Shown piece by piece: positions 49,094 to 60,439 of a stretch of 64,000 nt of DNA. This stretch comes from Symbiodinium natans. Taxonomy: Eukaryota > Sar > Dinophyceae > Suessiales > Symbiodiniaceae. The DNA is taken from assembly GCA_905221605.1 (NCBI GenBank), contig CAJNDS010002605.1, positions 1-64,000 of the forward strand, in the 5' to 3' direction. The notes below the pieces were generated by a model, which searched no databases, was not told the DNA's origin, and worked only from the letters and a program-made list of their open reading frames with translations. Numbering within the stretch: the stretch's first letter is position 1; every line of letters starts with the position of its first letter. The translations under genes and the position numbers were made by a program.

Positions 49094-50286
49094 CTGGTGA
49101 GGTTTACAGGTTCTTCGGCCACGGAGACTGGGCACTTGAGTCACACTTTCTTCAAGAAACTTCTTCCGGATACTTCCCGGAGCGAAAGTTCGGGATTGGG
49201 CGCCGAGTACTGGCGAAATCGTCTCTTTGGGCTTGTGGAGGCTGTGCCCTAGGTGTGGGACTCAATTTGTCTGGGTCTGAATTCGCTGCCGGACCTTGTC
49301 CAAGGTACAGTCATGCACTGCGACAGGAAGCCCGCACTCCTCGCTGCAAACAAAATCGGCCCAGGGCGCCCCGAAAAGGAGCACGATTCCGATCTCTGAA
49401 AGCCCATGAGCCCATGAACCCATTGACCAGCCATAGTTGCCATGAGCACAGCTGGTAAAGATGAACACCATCATTGCGTGGGATCTCTATCCAATCAAGT
49501 CGTGCAGTTGTAGATGCCAAGGTGTTCAGAACATGCTGTAACATCGGCTGGCTTGTGGAATCTTCTTCCCTGTCCACGCATGCACAGCTTAGCGGCGCTG
49601 AACAAGACGGAAGCTAAGCGCAGTGTGTTTGGGAAATAACCCCCGCACATGTTCGACTACAGTCGAAGTCCATGAAGCGCGTCAAGGATGACAACCGTAA
49701 CCTTGCTTCAGGTTGCCGTCCTTGCACTGCTCGCACCTTTGGTGGTGTCCTCGCACTTGGTTCTAGACGCAGCACGCGAAGCAATAAGTGAAGCATGTCG
49801 GACTACATAGCCGTCGTTCTGCTTTCGAGTCAACGTCTACAAGGGCAGTTGGTGGTCCTCCGATGCCATGGCGCACAGGAGGCAACAAAGGCTCTGCTGC
49901 ACTCGAGAACTCAAAGGAATGCTGGGTCCACTGGCTCAGCTTTTGCCTGCTGAAGTCACAAGCATCATCTGCACTTCAGGTGTTCGGTTCAAGGCCCTCC
50001 AAGAAGGGTGCAAACAGAACAAGTCAAGACAACGCACATGGTGTCTTGTTGCAGCACATGACAGTCCTCATGTAAGAAGCCCTGAGCCACACAAACATCT
50101 GCGGCACAGAACAGGTCGGGCTGCTCTACATGGACTGCACCAGGGAAGCATCCTGCCAATTCCCATATGCCGAGCTCGTGAGATTGTGTGCGAGCATCAA
50201 GTCTGCCCTGAGCATGGCACTACATCTCGGCCTGAGTATTGGGTGTCGGGGCCTTCGCTAAATTAAACTAGGTGCGTGGGGATACA

Positions 50287-51204
50287 ATGTTGAACTTGAT
50301 GCCACACCACATGTACAAGCAAGTTCGGAAACTCTTGATGAAGGTTTGCGCACCCCGCTGCAATATCATATCCTTCGCAACCTCCGGAGCCTGCAAGAAT
50401 CTCTTTCGCCGATATCCCCGATCCGACAGAAGACTTTGGACGGCGCTTCTCACACTCCAGCTAGTTCACACAGCCGGTCAAGACTCCATACCCGGTCCTT
50501 CATCTTGGCATCATGCGAGCAGCTGTGCACTGCAAGTCGCTGTACAGGATGCCCGCGAGGTTTCGGAGGGAGCTGGGGCAGCGGCGCCCGCAGTATGCAC
50601 TAGAAGCAAGCACAAGGACTGCACCTCTCCGCCACGCACACCTCACGTCCATCAGCCCCGTGGTTCCGTGGTTCCATGGTTCGGTGATTCCACCAGAGAA
50701 GGACGACATCCGCGACGAGGTCGAGGTCAACTCCGGGCAGGGTTCACAGCCCTTGCCTACAGAAATGGATGGTGCATTGCCCAATTCTCGCAACCTGCAG
50801 TCACTTTAGGAAGTCTCCGAATCGCCAAGAGCTGGCAAGGCCTGCACCAGTGCAGAATGTTGGGTGTTGCGACATTCGTGAATCGCTCGGAGACATTCGG
50901 ACTCCAAAATTTGGAGATGCAGGGATTGGGGAAACAAGTTCAAGACACATTGCGCGGTAGGCCCACACCCAAAACTTTGCAATCCAAATCCCGCGGCCGC
51001 AGGCCAAACCCTTTTTCAACGAGGACTGTCTCGAAACCCAACTACCTAAACTGTTTGTGCATCCGGTCTGCAGATCTGCCGGAAACGGGAGCCAGGGGGC
51101 ATGAACAAATGAACGAAAACACTTTCCCCACACAATCCAAAGCATGTAAACCCCGAACCTTCGACCCTCTTCTAACCAGGACTGCTGAGGCTCCGAACCC
51201 TTAA
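50287..51204 (+). CDS. Unassigned long plus-strand open frame
   Basis: The longest non-repeat frame in the window, about 305 codons from the first ATG (MLNLMPHHMYKQVRKLLMKV). Rich in Ser, Arg, Pro and Gln, with no recognised domain, no hydrophobic helix, no clear codon bias, and an end that drifts into telomere-like sequence (CCTTAAACCCTAGAACCC) just after the stop. Length alone makes it notable; the content does not. Confidence 0.18.
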   Translation: MLNLMPHHMYKQVRKLLMKVCAPRCNIISFATSGACKNLFRRYPRSDRRLWTALLTLQLVHTAGQDSIPGPSSWHHASSCALQVAVQDAREVSEGAGAAAPAVCTRSKHKDCTSPPRTPHVHQPRGSVVPWFGDSTREGRHPRRGRGQLRAGFTALAYRNGWCIAQFSQPAVTLGSLRIAKSWQGLHQCRMLGVATFVNRSETFGLQNLEMQGLGKQVQDTLRGRPTPKTLQSKSRGRRPNPFSTRTVSKPNYLNCLCIRSADLPETGARGHEQMNENTFPTQSKACKPRTFDPLLTRTAEAPNP

Positions 51205-51230
51205 ACCCTAGAACCCTATACCTCCTTAAC
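51197..51230. repeat. Degenerate telomere-type repeat
   Basis: CCCTTAAACCCTAGAACCCT with variants, C-rich orientation. Confidence 0.7.
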
Positions 51231-52100
51231 CCCTTCCTGGAAGTCAACCTCAGCCTTGTAACCTGTGGTTAAACTGGGTTTTTGACGCATTGAATCTCAA
51301 ACTACTGAAGCTTGCAGTGCGCAGGGCCGCAGAAGCAGGGGTCTACATCCACGTTTCAAGGCCGGAAAGCAAGAGCTGAGCAAGGTCAGAGATCTGGTAT
51401 ACTCTTCGCCATGCGACATTGAATTCAAACAGTAAGTTTGAGATCTTCCGCCGGCAGAACCCTGGCAAATTCAAACATAAAACCCGTGAGCAGGGTCTGG
51501 CAGCCTGACCACACCAAGCCCCCACAGCTTTTACTTGGCTGACTTCCGAACCCCTACTGAAAGTTTAACTTCTAGAATACTTATTGTAGAAACTACAAAA
51601 ACCCAAAAGGTTATACACACCTAGGCAATTCCTTCTGCGACCTTTGGTTTTGGGAATTCGTGCATCCAATGCCACTCCTTGCCTTCCGCCCCTGCGGACT
51701 CGTCTAATCCCGCCTGCAGGTTTGGGCTTCCAAAAGCATCAATGTTCCCAAGTTGGCTTCGTGTCTTCCTGTGTCTTCCTGTTCTTGGCGATCCGGCTCG
51801 GGATTTGATGAGGCAACATCCAGCAACATCGGGCAATCTTTTTTCGGCCAGCGCTGTCGACTGTCCTGACCGATCCACGGCTGTATGGAGTAGGGACGCG
51901 GGATTGGCACATGAGTGCTCCACCCGTCTTTTGTAAGGAAGGCCCCTGTCCTGCACTCCATGCTGGGACTAGGGTGACTAGGATGCCAATGCACGTCTCA
52001 AACTTCGCTTGAACGTGCAAGCTTCGACTCTACAAGGGAGCAGACTTCGTCCAGCTCCACGGCCCAAATTAATTTCATTAATTGGATCACACTGCGTGCA

Positions 52101-53679
52101 TTACACAGCTGGGGACTCGCCTTCGACGGATTTCACAGCCGGTCCATGAAACATAACGCCGTGCTCTGCCCAGTAGAAGCACGGGCTCAGCAGAGCCCAG
52201 AACATCACGTGGCCCGCATGCACCTGGAACGGCAAGAGCGGGTCCTCGATCGGGCGGTAGAATCCGAATCCTGCGATGACTGCACCCAAGTTACCGCCGG
52301 CACCGACCAGGGCAGAAACGATGGTCAGCTGCTGCCTGTTCATAAATGGCACGATGCCATCGTCCTTCGGCCATCTGCACGAACAGGCGGAAGCACGGCA
52401 GCACAGCCAGCGCCACGTACCATGGCTGGGAGTTGTCTACCAATCCGGAGCAAAACAGGAAGATAGCCTCGAAGAAGAGGGACAGGAACTGTGCCCAGAT
52501 GCGATCGCGGAAGCCGAAGTTCTTGAAGAGCAGGTGGCTGGTGATTCCGCCGAGGGACCTTGCGAACAAGTTCATCAGACCGAAGGAGCCCGCCAAGGCC
52601 GAAGCGTCAGCCGCTGCCATCTGGAAATACGTTCGGAAATGCGTTGCTAGCTGGTTGTTCATGGCGAGTTCTGCCCCAAAGCAGGCCGAGTACTGAAAGA
52701 TCATGACCACTACACGAAAGTCCTTGAGAACAACCAAGTAGTCCATCATAGACGGCTTCTGGGTCTTTCCGGTGACGGACACGTCGAAGCGCTTGGCTAG
52801 CACAGCAGCTTGATGCACGCTGCACAGATCAGGAACATCACCGCCGGCACGATCATGGCAACCCGCCAGGCCGTATCCGGGACGATACCAGACTCGACCA
52901 TTGGGTTGAAAAGGACCGACGTCATGAAGATTTGAGTCACACCACCCCCGAGGTTGCCCCAGCCAGCAGCTGTGGCGTTCGCCGTGCCAATGACGTTCGG
53001 AGCGAGCATCAGGGAGCACCAGAACTGGTTCGCGACGAACGTCGCCCCAGCGCAGCCAATGAAGAAGCGGATCAGCGTGCAGTTCCACGGGGCACTGATG
53101 CCAGCAGCTGCAGCAACCCAAATGGCGCCGAACGTCAGCAACCCCGACTGAACGTTCACAGGGCCAAAGCGCTCCAGCAGCGTGCCTAGGGCGATCCGCA
53201 CGAAGATCGTGGACGCGACGGCTGCGACGCCAGCGCCGGCGATCATGCTATTGCATTCGGTGCCCGGCGTGCAGATGCACTTCACCAGCACCTCTGGCCT
53301 GTACTTTGTCACTCCCGTTGCCAGCTCCGCCACGGTCGGGCTCACGCAGTCCGTGGGGTTGCCATCGCCGTCCTTCTCCTGGCCCTTGGTGCAGTACGTG
53401 AGCCCGGTCTTCAGGTTCGTGAACTTCAGGTACGCCTTTTTCGTCGGGCTGGTGGCAGGGGGATAATTACAGCTGGTTCTCGCACATGTTCATGCTGGTC
53501 GCCACCTCGAGGCTCAATGGTGCCAAAGCGAACCAGCCAAGAAAGGCGAGGAAGAAGGAGATTGTCGATGCCCAGAAAGCGTGCATATGTGGATTCTGCT
53601 GCACCGTTCCGCAGACCCGGAGCAGTGGCAGCTCCGTGGCCTTGTTGTTCTCGTCGACCGCCAACTTGAAGTCAGACAT
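52101..53679 (-). pseudogene. NRT2: High-affinity nitrate transporter (NRT2/NarK, NNP family), broken
   Basis: Nitrate/nitrite porter of the major facilitator superfamily; in its family it imports nitrate across the plasma membrane. The four segments together are about 520 residues, full length for NNP proteins. Segment 1 (53470-53679) starts at ATG, MSDFKLAVDENNK, with helix 1 STISFFLAFLGWFALAPL. Segment 2 (52800-53465) has the MFS loop GTLLERFGPVN, RFFIGCAGATFVANQFW and the first nitrate signature AGWGNLGGG (52941-52967). Segment 3 (about 52365-52799) resumes at KRFDVSVTGKTQKPSMMDY. Segment 4 (52101-52352) carries the second nitrate signature GAGGNLGAV (about 52284-52304) and ends EGESPAV-TAA. 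There are no introns. Frame breaks: TAA near 53467 (net +1 mod 3, perhaps 4 extra bases), TAG near 52797 (loss of about 13 bases), and a loss near 52365 (about 5 bases). Three independent breaks make a dead retrocopy likelier than sequencing error. Confidence 0.93.
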
Positions 53680-53724
53680 CTCCGCAGGGTTTCACCGGCT
53701 GGGAGGGGCACCGACGCACTTTGT

Positions 53725-53752
53725 GTGAGCCAATCTTGAGCCGTAGCTATTG
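53725..53752 (-). other. Putative decayed spliced-leader remnants upstream of NRT2
   Basis: On the minus strand, about 45 bases before the ATG, the sequence TAGCTACGGCTCAAG is followed directly by ATTGGCTCAC. The dinoflagellate spliced leader ends ATTTTGGCTCAAG and is preceded by CCGTAGCC. The first unit matches TAGC...GGCTCAAG, the second ATT..GGCTCA. Tandem partial leaders are what repeated mRNA retroposition leaves behind. The match is short and gapped, so chance is not excluded. Confidence 0.45.
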
Positions 53753-53759
53753 AAACAAG

Positions 53760-54250
53760 TTGCAGCCGCTAGCATCTCACAAAGTGTTCGACCAGGCCTG
53801 CCGCAATACAGCTCGATGGCTGTAGCTCGCCTGCAAACCCGAGGGGCGTGGGGAATGGGGAATGGACGGAAACATGGCCGTCCCGTTTCTTTGATGCCTC
53901 GGGCCTTGTGCTTGCCTATCTGGACTGTCGACATCACAGAGGGATAAACAGAATCTTGCAAGCCCAGACATTCGCAAGCGAAGGGCTTTGGACCTGGCAC
54001 CGTTTCAGGTCACGCTGATCGGTGACGGAAATGACTCAGTTAGAGCAATGGAAACAACCTCCATATTGGTTGCACAGGAAACAAACTCCATATTAGTTCC
54101 TCCGATCTCATCCGAGGGATATGAGAGGGATAGTGAGCGCGGATCTCCCGCTCAGACGCACCCTGCGGACATGACGCACCTTTTTGACTAAGATCTTAGC
54201 GATATCTCTCGTCCTGGATCTTCATGAACTGTTGGGGAGCATAATGATTT
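53760..54250. other. No supported gene
   Basis: Flank upstream of the NRT2 copy. Short frames only. Confidence 0.5.
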
Positions 54251-54256
54251 ATGATT

Positions 54257-54272
54257 CGTATGTATACATACG
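54257..54272. repeat. Perfect 16-bp palindrome in AT-rich patch
   Basis: CGTATGTATACATACG, within an AT-rich patch (54,240-54,325) of ATACATAT-type sequence. Similar ATACATA patches occur near 54,830 and 58,310-58,350. Confidence 0.85.
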
Positions 54273-54950
54273 ATTAACATAAACATATGCGCGTCATATA
54301 TACGTATGTACATATATCTCGCCTCCACCAAGGAGAGCTGCACCACCCGCAGGCATTCGAGGTCGGGCCTCAGTGCGACAGGCCAGGCCCTGCTTCTGCC
54401 AGCACGGATCTCTGAAACCCGGACGGCCCTGTAGGATTTCAACCTTGTAGGGTCTAAGGTTTAGGCATTACCTATAGGATTGGACCCTTATGAACCTGCA
54501 GGGCTTGAGGCTTACATCCCAAAACCTTAAGTCCCATAGGGTTCTGCCTATGTTTGTAGTATGTAGGGATTGCCCCCTGTGGAAATGCAAAGAAGAAGAT
54601 GTAGGATATAAATGTATTGTATATTCAAAGGCAGAAAACGGACAAGGAAGGCTAGTAGGCCTCGAAGCATACGACAACGAAGCATTCGAGCGCATAGGGT
54701 GATGCAAAAAAACATGCCCTGTAAGCCCGAGGAATGCGAGGAGACTGTGAGCAAATAAAATATCCTTTCACTCGCACATATGACATCCTAACCTTACAAA
54801 TATACATGCAAAAGGTAGGCTCGACAGGGGACATATATTTATGTACACATGTGCAGTAAAAAATGAGGAATATACAAAAACCACACCGAAAAACAAAAAA
54901 CAAACGCAGGCCCCACAGCGCATGCACTCTTCAACAAAATCCTGGGAGAG

Positions 54951-54985
54951 TTTGGTTTGGGGTTTAGAGTTTAGGGTTTAGGCTT
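54951..54985. repeat. Degenerate telomere-type repeat
   Basis: GGTTTAGAGTTTAGGGTTTA, G-rich orientation on the plus strand. Confidence 0.8.
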
Positions 54986-55441
54986 TTAAAAATGTCCAGG
55001 CATCGTGTCAGCGCCGGCTGAACTTCTACAACGATGACCCGATACAAGTCTTGCGGCCTATGCCGACACGGCGTGGAAGTAGCAGGGCAGACCCCCCAAG
55101 TCAAGGGAGCACTGCTCTGGAAAGCCTCCCTAACCTGTAGCAAAAAAAAACGCTGCTCACAGATGTCTCTTAGGCTTGCACTCCACGAAGTGCTCTCGCA
55201 TGATGTCCAGCTGAGGGGGGCGTGTCATGGGCTGTGAGTGTATGGCAAACTGAACTACCATGAAGGTCTGCAAGGATGAGACCCTAGAAGCCGGTGGAAT
55301 CGACAGAGTCTGCACAAAGTGTTCAGCATCAGGCAGCATGGAATCGGGTCAACGGGTCAACGATCTGGGCTGCACGCGAGTTGCAGAGTTGACTGCCACT
55401 TCATGGCCCGCCTGTGGCGACACTGTAAACATTCAAGAGAT

Positions 55442-55459
55442 CCCTAAACCCTAAACCCT
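55442..55459. repeat. Telomere-type repeat, short
   Basis: CCCTAAACCCTAAACCC, followed 15 bases later by a 20-bp imperfect tandem duplication (TGAGGGCTTTGCCGGAATAC, 55475-55494, and its copy 55495-55514 with three changes). Confidence 0.85.
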
Positions 55460-55592
55460 TTTTTGCAGCCGGACTGAGGGCTTTGCCGGAATACTGAGGG
55501 CGTTGCCGAAATGCTGCCAAGAGTCCCTCAAACTCAGCACCGCTGACTGAGATGCCGAACCCTAGCATTAAAGGCTTGTGGAACACACTCAA

Positions 55593-55630
55593 ATAAACCC
55601 TAAACCCTAAACTCTAAACCCTAAACCCTG
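55593..55630. repeat. Telomere-type repeat
   Basis: About five CCCTAAA units, one altered to CTCTAAA; C-rich on the plus strand. Confidence 0.9.
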
Positions 55631-56855
55631 TAAGAATCCGCGCCCTGGCTTCACGTCCGAAAGGGCGGCCGGGTGAATAGAGATGTAAGAAACGCGTCTG
55701 CACATATAACTCCCCCTTAGGTGAGTCTCATGCTGCCAAGTAAGCTTCAAATTCTGCAGGGGAGGGCGCTACATGCTAAAGAATTTGACCATGGCCCGGA
55801 AAACTTTTTCCGGGCTCAACGTCCTCCTCCTCAACGCCTGGTTCTCAAACGCTGCACGTCAGCGCCCCTGAACAAAACGGCTGTCACTCTCGAAACCCCA
55901 AACGCCGACCAACAACACCAAAACTCCCACTCTGCCTTGATGCCGCGATGGCAGCCCCGAAGCTCGCCTCATGAGGCAGCAAAGCAAAAACAAATTGACA
56001 TGCTTGCCGGGGCTAAGGTTCCCCTGCGAGGATGCATGAAGTCTCATGATCCAAAGATATCCAAAGGATGTCGTGGTTGAAGGCAATATTGATGGGGCCA
56101 TGTTAGTGAGCTCGAAATTTATCAGCTGTCGGAGTTTAAGGTGCCTTAAGCGCCTTAAGCAACGTCTCCCCAGGGGCGTAGGAACCTGGACATTGGACAT
56201 TCGGAGTCCACGCTCGATACCAGTTTTCCGGGAGAAGTGCAAGTAACTGCGAGAGTAGCTGCTCTCAAGTTGCACGCAACGAAATTCTAGAGGTGGAGAG
56301 AGGCGCAAAACGGGGACGAGCTCACCGATGAAGGTAAAGCACATGCAAGAAAAAGACAAGAAAACATTTGAGAGAATCAGAATCCGTAAAATTGTGAGTG
56401 AAACCTGACAGAAGCTTGGGCGCACGCCGCCGTCACGTGCTTTTCGCCACTGGCCTGCCAAAACCGTGCGTTCGTGGTTGTGGGCGATTGGCATGTAAGT
56501 CAGCAGGTGCTTGGACAGAAGCACGCCATGACATGCTCGCCTCGACAAGCTCTCTGCAAGGTCCCACTATGTCCCACTCAAGAGGGGGTGTTCCAAAGAT
56601 GATGAGCATCTGGCCACACTAGCGTCACTAGCGCGCACAACTGCTCCATCGCTTCTAAAACACAACCCGATCGAGTCCGAATTGGCTCCTGGAGCAATGC
56701 GACAGCCAGCTCCCAGCTGGTGCCCCGCTCGCACCCTGCAAGACACAGAGCATGCTGCGCGCAGTTGCATGAATTACAATACAAGCGCTTGTAGGCTTGT
56801 AGTCCTAGCGGTCTTAATTGAGTCTGAATGTAGAGGTCAGATAGGGGAAAATCTA
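55631..56855. other. No supported gene
   Basis: Includes a 229-codon minus frame (55859-56548) with one hydrophobic stretch (ILILSNVFLSFSCMCFTFIG) but otherwise basic, unbiased sequence; no domain is recognised and it is probably chance. Confidence 0.35.
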
Positions 56856-56857
56856 AC

Positions 56858-57009
56858 CAAAAAGTCCAGGAGTTGAGACAGGCTGTGGTCAGGGATATGG
56901 CTAGGCTGCACGTCCTCAACCAACTCATGTGTTCCAACAGTAAAACATAACCCATGAAAGCTGTGCTCATCAAGAAGTAATTCGCAAGTTCCAGAAAACA
57001 AAGTATGGC
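56858..57009 (-). CDS. Candidate exon, frame uncertain
   Basis: 152 bases between GTACAG acceptor and TTTG|GTTAGA donor. Two frames are open. One is membrane-like (AILCFLELANYFLMSTAFMG) and has the better third-base bias; the other is soluble and acidic (THELVEDVQPSHIPDHSL). Each has a phase-matched partner in the exon at 57182-57311, so splicing does not decide. Confidence 0.28.
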
Positions 57010-57181
57010 CTGTACACCGGCATGAAGAACAACAACTGGCTTTTGCAGGGTGATCTGTATATAGTGACGGACAAATGATAGACCACTTTTGTGAGGTAAA
57101 ACAGCATCCATCCACGACATATTTCTCTAAGGAACGCTTCAGAAAAATATGTTGAGCTAACGACGGATGTTTAATGCACAC

Positions 57182-57311
57182 CTGAGACGGTTGCTGCAAC
57201 AGCTTCAAACAGAACCAACATTCCAAAACACAAAGCATGAACAAAAGACAAGGGTATGATGACATCTGAGATGTCATTAGCAATGCAAACGCAAGTGAAA
57301 CAGGGCTTTAC
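57182..57311 (-). CDS. Candidate exon, frame uncertain
   Basis: Ends at a good donor (TCTCAG|GTGTGC). One frame gives PLSFVHALCFGMLVLFEAVA, a membrane helix or signal anchor. Another gives CLLFMLCVLECWFCLKLLQQ. The intron to 57009 would be 172 bp, GT-AG. Unassigned. Confidence 0.27.
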
Positions 57312-57319
57312 CTTCGCCC

Positions 57320-59460
57320 GACGCGGCCGCAAGAGAGTTTAGGACCCCGTGCCTTAAGCTATAATGAAAAAACCCTGTAATGGTCATATATTGAGCAAAT
57401 GTGTTTGAAACCCGTCCCCGTCCCTGACCAGAACCCGGCAGGGGCGCTGGCCGTTGATGGTGGCATTGAAGGTCACGATGTTGGGTGCTGCCTCCCGGGA
57501 GGGCTCTTGCTGTACATGTCTGTGTCACCCACATGGCCGCCATGTGCTTTTGTGACGGCCACTCGAGTATTGAGTATGCACGAAGAGGGTTTATCTAAAC
57601 ATACGTAGTGGCATGGATGCAGAAGGCTTACATGTGCAGCTGCCTAGAGAAAAGACAATTCGGGATGATTGCCTGCTTCATGATGCTTCATGCTTTCTCT
57701 GAGAGCGCATCTGCGTCGCCATGCCAATATGACGTAGCAGACTTCTCCAGGGTGCGACTCCACAGCAGAGGACGACTTCGGTCCCCAAAGTACAAGGGCT
57801 TTACGATGGATCAGTGAACTCGAACGCAGCCTGCCACAAATAACACCAGCTCAACTTCTTCTCAGAAAAACACCAATTGCCACAAAGCCAAAGAGCCTTG
57901 AGAGCCGGCATGCTGGCTAGAAACCTCGGCTTGCAGACTCGCAGGTACGGTCAAATGTTGAAGGATTTAGGGCTGCGGACATTCGACCAAGAGTCCTGCT
58001 CCCTAAGCATCTTCAAAATCCAGAATCTTTACCCCAAGCTCGCGGGCACAGATGTCAAACTTTGATATATGTGCCGCATGTAAAGTGATCAAGACCTCGT
58101 TCTAACCCCCGATTTGTTGTGCACAAAGAAGGCGAAGTTTTAGAAGGCCTGCAGGTCAGGCGGCAGAGTCTAAAGTTCTGCGTCACTAGACATTCATGCC
58201 CATGCAACACCAACATCCTCTTTCCCTCTCTTTGCCGAACCATGATGATTAATTGCATGGGGGCAGAGAACAAAAGAGTGTGCCTACTGGCGTTCGCATC
58301 CCAACACATATTTCTATGTATACATGCTATTTATACATATACATATGTATGTTCCACACAGACACTCAACACCACACAACACTTGCTCCATGCAGCTATG
58401 CATGGGGGCCAGCATGTCCCTCTAACCCCGAATGAGTTCAATCAGACTCTTGCGAAAGTGACAGCAATACCGGTCCCAGGACCTGACAAAGAAACCCACG
58501 AAGCCCGTGGAATCCTTACCAAGCTCCAGACCGCAACCCATGTGCCCATTCCGCAGAACGCCTTGGCTCAAGGGGCACTACTGCAACAGGTCCACCCCAC
58601 AGCCCATCGGTGCCTGCTCAACGCCTAGCTTTTGCCATAAGAAGTTCGGGTGTTCGTGAGGATGAGGAAATGTGAGGTATCCTCCCGTCAAGGGCCAGTC
58701 ACAGAAGAAACAGCCATCAACACTGCAATCTTTCGACAGTTTACATAGAGGACATGGGGCAGCTGGCCGATGGATAATTCCCATTCCCATTCTCACCGAG
58801 AGGCCCGAGCCCCCGTCCCAAATTGCTCGGGGCCGTGCACGGAGGATGTGATGGCCTTGCATCGAGTTGCTCGCAGAGCCCACAGCCCGATACATCTGCT
58901 CCTAACCATGCGGACTGACGGTTGACAGCTGCCGCTGTGGCACGCTAGGTCTGTGCACAAGGCGGGCCCTTCGGGCTTGTATTCCAAAAGGCTGGTTAAG
59001 GTGAAGCGAATCATTTGCCAGTTCCATAATCGAGCAACCTTGCCAAGCCTATAGGCCCAGAACTTGAGAATCCTAACCTAGCAAGCCAGACAGCATCCCT
59101 GAGATTGTCCAGGTCCTAACGATGACCTCATAGCGGGAAAACTATAACCATACAGCAGTATAGTACTATCTGCTAGAAACGAAGTCCTGAATTCAAGTGG
59201 TGCTGAGTTGGGCTCGGCATTGAAGCAAGCGGTTGTCGGCAATAGCCTAGGAGAGGGGGGCTTTGGCAATAGGCCGGCATTGTACAGTTGTCCTGCGTCT
59301 ATGTCCAACGCGATAAACAGCAAAGGAAGACCATCAATCTATTTCTGGAGAGGGCCGAAGAATGCAAACGTAGCGGTAACGAGATACATACAAGGCATAG
59401 GGAGAACAAGGATAATGTCGTATCATGATTAGTCTGGACCCCTCCAATAATGAAAAGTTT
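57320..59460. other. No supported gene
   Basis: Short frames, plus 58119-58628 (169 codons) with an AT-rich, Tyr/Thr-rich middle from ATACATA sequence; not recognised. Confidence 0.45.
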
Positions 59461-59594
59461 TCCAAAAATTATTCAGGAGACAAAAATTCGATTGCCCCCC
59501 CCCCCCCACAATAAAGTAAAGTTTTTCGGGCATGGGTTTCGGAAGAGAGAAAAAAGAGAACAAGATGATGAAAGAAAAGAGCAAAAGAAGAGCA

Positions 59595-59785
59595 TACCTG
59601 AGCTTACCTAAGTTTACCTGAGCTCTTACCTTTACCTTTAATTACTGAGCTTACCTGAGCTTTCCTGAGCTTACCTGAGCTGAGCTCATCTGAGCTTACC
59701 TGAGCTTAATTACCTAAGAGGAGAGGGAGAGGAAGAGGAGAGGGAAGAGGAGCGAAGAGGAAATGAAGAGGAGCCGGTGGGGGGG
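59595..59785. repeat. TGAGCTTACC decamer array followed by a purine tract
   Basis: About nine imperfect units of TGAGCTTACC (59595-59720), some shortened to TGAGCT or altered to TAAGTTTACC. Then about 65 bases of almost pure A/G (GAGGAGAGGGAGAGG, to about 59780). No open frame of interest. Confidence 0.9.
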
Positions 59786-59880
59786 GCCCGGGGCCGAAAA
59801 TTAGTTTGGGGGGGTCCCTTTTTTTGGTGACACTATTGCGGGGGTGGATTTAGTTTGGGGGGGGGGGGGCCCCCCACACT
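59786..59880. repeat. G/C-run pair with duplicated TTAGTTTGGGGGG
   Basis: TTAGTTTGGGGGGG occurs at about 59801 and again at about 59850, the second running into a 13-base G run then six C. Upstream at 59495-59507 is a 13-base C run after ATTG. This may be the remains of an element with homopolymer ends; the ends are not resolved. Confidence 0.5.
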
Positions 59881-60328
59881 AATCAGGATACCACATTAAT
59901 CTTGCAACTGCTACGAGAAGCAAACACTGGCTTTATCAAAGAAACGCATGGGCACCTTAGCCACCGACCCAGCCATGGAACACGATGCATATTACACGGC
60001 GAACTGCATCGATTGTATCCAAGTCCGTATCGAGAAGGTGGATGGGAAACTAGGAACACCGCCAATGTACATTCAGACCTCATTAGGCCCCGAATCGGAA
60101 CCTGTAAGACATTGCAAAGAGAACGAGTGTTGGTTTAATACCAGTAACTGAGTGGTTTGAGGACACCCGTATGGGAGAAAAGGGAAGGGCAATGAATCGA
60201 TTGACAAAAGCGAGCATGCTAAAGAGAATGAACAAGACCCGAGGACGATTTCAAAACAAACGGAGGCATCAATACGAGATATGTTGTCGGTCTTTGACCA
60301 CTACGGCATGCAAGTTTTAATCTTTAAC

Positions 60329-60430
60329 TTGGGATGTTCCCCCTTGTACTAACAGTCCCCAATAGGGAGTCTAGTGGGGGGACACTATAATCCCTATGAA
60401 GGACTGTTAGTGTAAGGGGGAACATCCCAA
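60329..60430. mobile_element. Fold-back MITE family A, copy 4
   Basis: A 102-bp palindromic element. Starts TTGGGATGTTCCCCCTTG; ends GTAAGGGGGAACATCCCAA. Inner arms ACTAACAGTCCCCAATAGGG and CCCTATGAAGGACTGTTAGT. CTTTAAC is repeated perfectly on both sides (60322-60328; 60432-60438). One extra base lies between the right end and the duplication, as in copies 1 and 2. Confidence 0.9.
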
Positions 60431-60439
60431 GCTTTAACT

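Noticed and set aside
50272-51204. 310-codon plus frame as a confident gene
   Set aside because: No domain, no codon bias and no upstream signal. Kept only as a low-confidence entry.
54652-54927. Minus frame rich in Phe/Cys/Tyr, membrane-like
   Set aside because: Lies in AT-rich ATACATA sequence whose complement gives hydrophobic codons by composition.
55859-56548. 229-codon minus frame as a gene
   Set aside because: Unbiased composition with one accidental hydrophobic stretch; no splice or homology support.
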